Below, one piece after another: positions 61,961 through 64,000 of a stretch of 64,000 bases of DNA. The notes below the pieces were generated by a model. The model ran no database searches, was not told where the DNA came from, and worked only from the letters and a program-made list of their open reading frames with translations. The translations under genes and the position numbers were made by a program. This DNA comes from Chondrus crispus (taxonomy: Eukaryota > Rhodophyta > Florideophyceae > Gigartinales > Gigartinaceae), in the NCBI RefSeq assembly GCF_000350225.1, contig NW_005178620.1, positions 124,001 to 188,000 on the forward strand, written 5' to 3'. Position 1 is the first letter of the stretch. The number at the start of each line of letters is the position of its first letter.

Positions 61961-62905
61961 TCAGCATTCGAAAAAATCATTTCGGCTGCTCATGTCGGCA
62001 AGAGTGAACAGGGCGGAACCGATATAGTTTATCCTACCTCCATAGTCACCCAATGAATGAACGAATTGCACCACCATGTATCCCCCAACTTTTTCCGAGC
62101 AGCATCTCACTCGTTCAAACCGAAGAGCATGTCCAAGCATGACCCATTCTTCGGTCTTAGCAGTCTCCCTAACCCGGATCTCCGCCCCCTCCAGCTTAGA
62201 CGGGTCCAACACGACCTCGCTAAGCACCCTGAAAGCAAAGTCCGTGACGCTATGAAACTCGTCCGGGCATCCCTTGACGCCGCGCATGGCGTCCTTCGTG
62301 ACAGCGGCGTGGTTGCGGCAGATGGCGTTGGCGGCCTGCTTACGGTGTTGGGCGCCCTCATGGCCATCGTTGAGCACGTGCTTGCTGCGGGCCGTCTCGA
62401 CGGCCAGCGACACCGGGCTCCGCGTGCGCAGGAAGGACACCGGACCGATCTGCGGCGGCAGGGCGCCGATGTGGGTTCAGTCGTCGCTCTGCAGGTACGT
62501 GGCGAGCTCCCAGGCGTCCCGCGCGGCAAACCAGCGGCGTAGGTTCGGGCGGCCGTCGGCTAGCTCCAGGTTGCGCCAGAACTTGAGAGAGGAGCGCGCG
62601 CGCTCGAAGATCGTGGCTGGGGAGGAAGGGGTGTTAGGATCAGGCGGGCATTGTTTGGAGAAGCAAAAAAAGCGAGGACAAAGGTGATGAAGACTTACAG
62701 AGATGTCGACGAACGAGGGCTCTGGGCTCGGGTAAAAGAAGGAGCCCTCAAAGTCGCCGAGGCAGGTCTCGATGAGATCGAGGGTGTGGTTGACCGGTTC
62801 CAGGCCTCTCCCGGGGCTAGACATGGCGCCTCGCAGGGCGCCGAGCCACGAGCCGGTGAAGACGCGCTCGAGTAGCTTGATACCCTCTCCAGAAGAGCGC
62901 GACTT
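61961..62905 (-). pseudogene. Glutathione S-transferase C-terminal fragment with nonsense codon
   Basis: Reading from an acceptor-like site at 62906, the frame gives GIKLLERVFTGSWLGALRG, LDLIETCLGDFEGSFFYPSPEPSFVDIS, a probable intron (GTAAGT at about 62690 to CCCAG at about 62620), then TIFERARSSLKFWRNLELADGRPNLRRWFAARDA and YLQSDD followed by TGA (62477) and THIGALPPQIGP in the same frame, where GST-like plastid proteins have Y-T-H-x-x-x-L-P-P-Q. The N-terminal thioredoxin fold is missing. Phase at the proposed intron does not close perfectly. Confidence 0.55.
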
Positions 62906-62977
62906 CTATGCAGCCTTGCATGACCGCACCAAGACCCAGTTTGATACATCTGTCAGAGAAGGCAAAGTCATGAAGAA

Positions 62978-63775
62978 CTACGCATCTATTCTTGAATTGC
63001 TGCTCAGGTTGACACCTCTCCCTCCCGCCATTACCGCCGTTGGGAAGTGCCCAACCCCCGGAGCCATCCCCGCATCCCCATTCGAATTCACCTCAGAGAG
63101 CGCTTCATTCAGGGCCGCGGCCGCGCGTCGCCCATCACCGAAAAAGTTGAGCGGGCGGTGAAGCGGTTTCTCTAGCGTGCAATCAAGCGCAAACACATCA
63201 GCAGCCTCGCGGTTCCCCCTGAACCTAGTCATCTGGACTGGTTCGTTCGTGGCAGCGCATGTATCCACGTACGGGTTTTGCTGCACAGAGGTACCAAACG
63301 TGTCGTGATTCCCGTGGACGGTCAGCCAGGGCACGGACTTGTTCACCTGGGCGGCGTACTCCTTCAGCCATCCCCATTCGGTGGCGAGCTGCGCGCTGCG
63401 GCCACCGAATGGATAAGGACGCGAGGCGACGGCGTTGACGAGATCGCCAGAGACGAGCACGGCGCTGGCTAAAGGCGCCCAGCGCGGGAGGATGTCGTTC
63501 TGGAAGCGGCGCAAGTTGCGCTTGGCGGAGCCGTCGTCTATGTCGTTGACGTGCAGATCGGAGATGTGTAGTAGCACAGTGACAGGGGGCCTCGCGGCGG
63601 GGGTGTGAGAAGGGGGGATTTTGCAGAAGGGATTGACGGAGAGATGGGCGTAGCGATGGCCGCCATACTCCAGGAGGAGGGCCAGAAATATTATGAGGAA
63701 GATGCATTTGGGGATGCTGAGGATGGCGGCGGCGCGAAGCTCGCGGTTGAGAATGGTTCGCGGAGCGTGCGTCAT
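62978..63775 (-). pseudogene. N-terminal part of a TMEM62-like metallophosphoesterase
   Basis: ATG 63775 (MTHAPRTILNRELRAAAILSIP), then a membrane anchor CIFLIIFLALLLEYGGHRY and the calcineurin-like phosphoesterase core: LHISDLHVNDIDDG (D-x-H), VLVSGDLVNA (G-D-x), WLTVHGNHDTFG (G-N-H-D/E), FALDCTLEKPLHRPLNFFGDG and VGHFPTAVMAGGRGV. These are the TMEM62 landmarks in order. It stops at TAG 62978 after 265 residues, before the G-H-x-H motif and the beta and membrane domains, which lie (in part) at 54444-55469 on the plus strand. Confidence 0.72.
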
Positions 63776-64000
63776 TGCGGGCAGTGTCTTGAGTGAATTG
63801 GCTTGGCGCAAGGCATCTTTCAGACGGACGCACAGGCCGTCGTGCTCGTCTTGTTGGTGTGCTCATCCATAACTTTGTTTGTGCTGTCGTGCGAGGCAAC
63901 TTATCTTACGTGATACAGTATCTCCACTGCCATGTGATCAATCATAATAATAAAATTCTTAGTGCCCAGCAACCACTCTTTGGCTTTGAAAACCAATGAC
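63776..64000. other. 5' flank of the TMEM62-like fragment
   Basis: No gene; AT-rich run AATCATAATAATAAAATTC near 63940-63960. Confidence 0.4.

Noticed and set aside
1..64000. tRNA or rRNA genes
   Set aside because: No cloverleaf, T-loop GGTTCGAATCC or rRNA core sequence was recognised on reading; a covariance-model scan would be needed to exclude diverged ones.

Overview
This is nuclear DNA from a photosynthetic eukaryote, most likely a red alga. The evidence is plastid-targeted genes whose transit peptides start with Phe-rich motifs (MAFV, MFAF, MAFT), few short GT-AG introns, tight gene spacing, and a nuclear gene for the photosystem II subunit PsbM, which is normally plastid-encoded in green lineages. 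The species cannot be named from sequence alone; a florideophyte-type genome (intron-poor, rich in LTR elements) fits best.

1-16.6 kb is gene-bearing. It holds a HAT/TPR-repeat protein (cut by the window edge), a possible 38-aa secreted peptide, a P-loop kinase-like protein, nuclear psbM, a divergent one-helix plastid protein, a hypothetical protein, uroporphyrinogen-III synthase, alanyl-tRNA synthetase, and the bifunctional 3-dehydroquinate dehydratase/shikimate dehydrogenase. The last three lie on the minus strand. A 1.28-kb repeat (copy A, 3254-4532) has an inverted copy B near 24-30 kb.

16.67-54.15 kb is a nest of LTR retrotransposons. Copia-A (16670-23963) carries two solo LTRs of a Ty3 family in its coding region. 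Ty3-A (25061-29992) sits inside repeat copy B. Copia-B (gag from 32314, pol to 47220) is split by a 10.9-kb chromodomain element, Ty3-B (33344-44260), and cut at 47220 by a minus-strand element, Ty3-C. Ty3-C has its 3' LTR at 47221-47828, an intact 747-aa ORF antisense to pol, and a pol frame interrupted only by three TGA codons; its 5' end is missing. Precise 5-bp target duplications fix four of these insertions. A two-finger C2H2 protein is encoded just upstream of Copia-B gag.

54.15-64 kb is a mosaic of decayed genes: the two ends of a TMEM62-like metallophosphoesterase in opposite orientations about 8 kb apart, an MFSD5-like transporter pseudogene, a HAT-repeat fragment, a one-helix LHC-like gene with a frame break, a GST pseudogene, and one intact unknown 741-aa ORF. 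A single inversion could explain the split TMEM62 gene.

The strongest candidates for something new are the intact antisense ORF of Ty3-C, the C2H2 gene tied to Copia-B, the evidence that defective elements were mobilised in trans, and the nuclear psbM/one-helix protein gene pair on a shared promoter.
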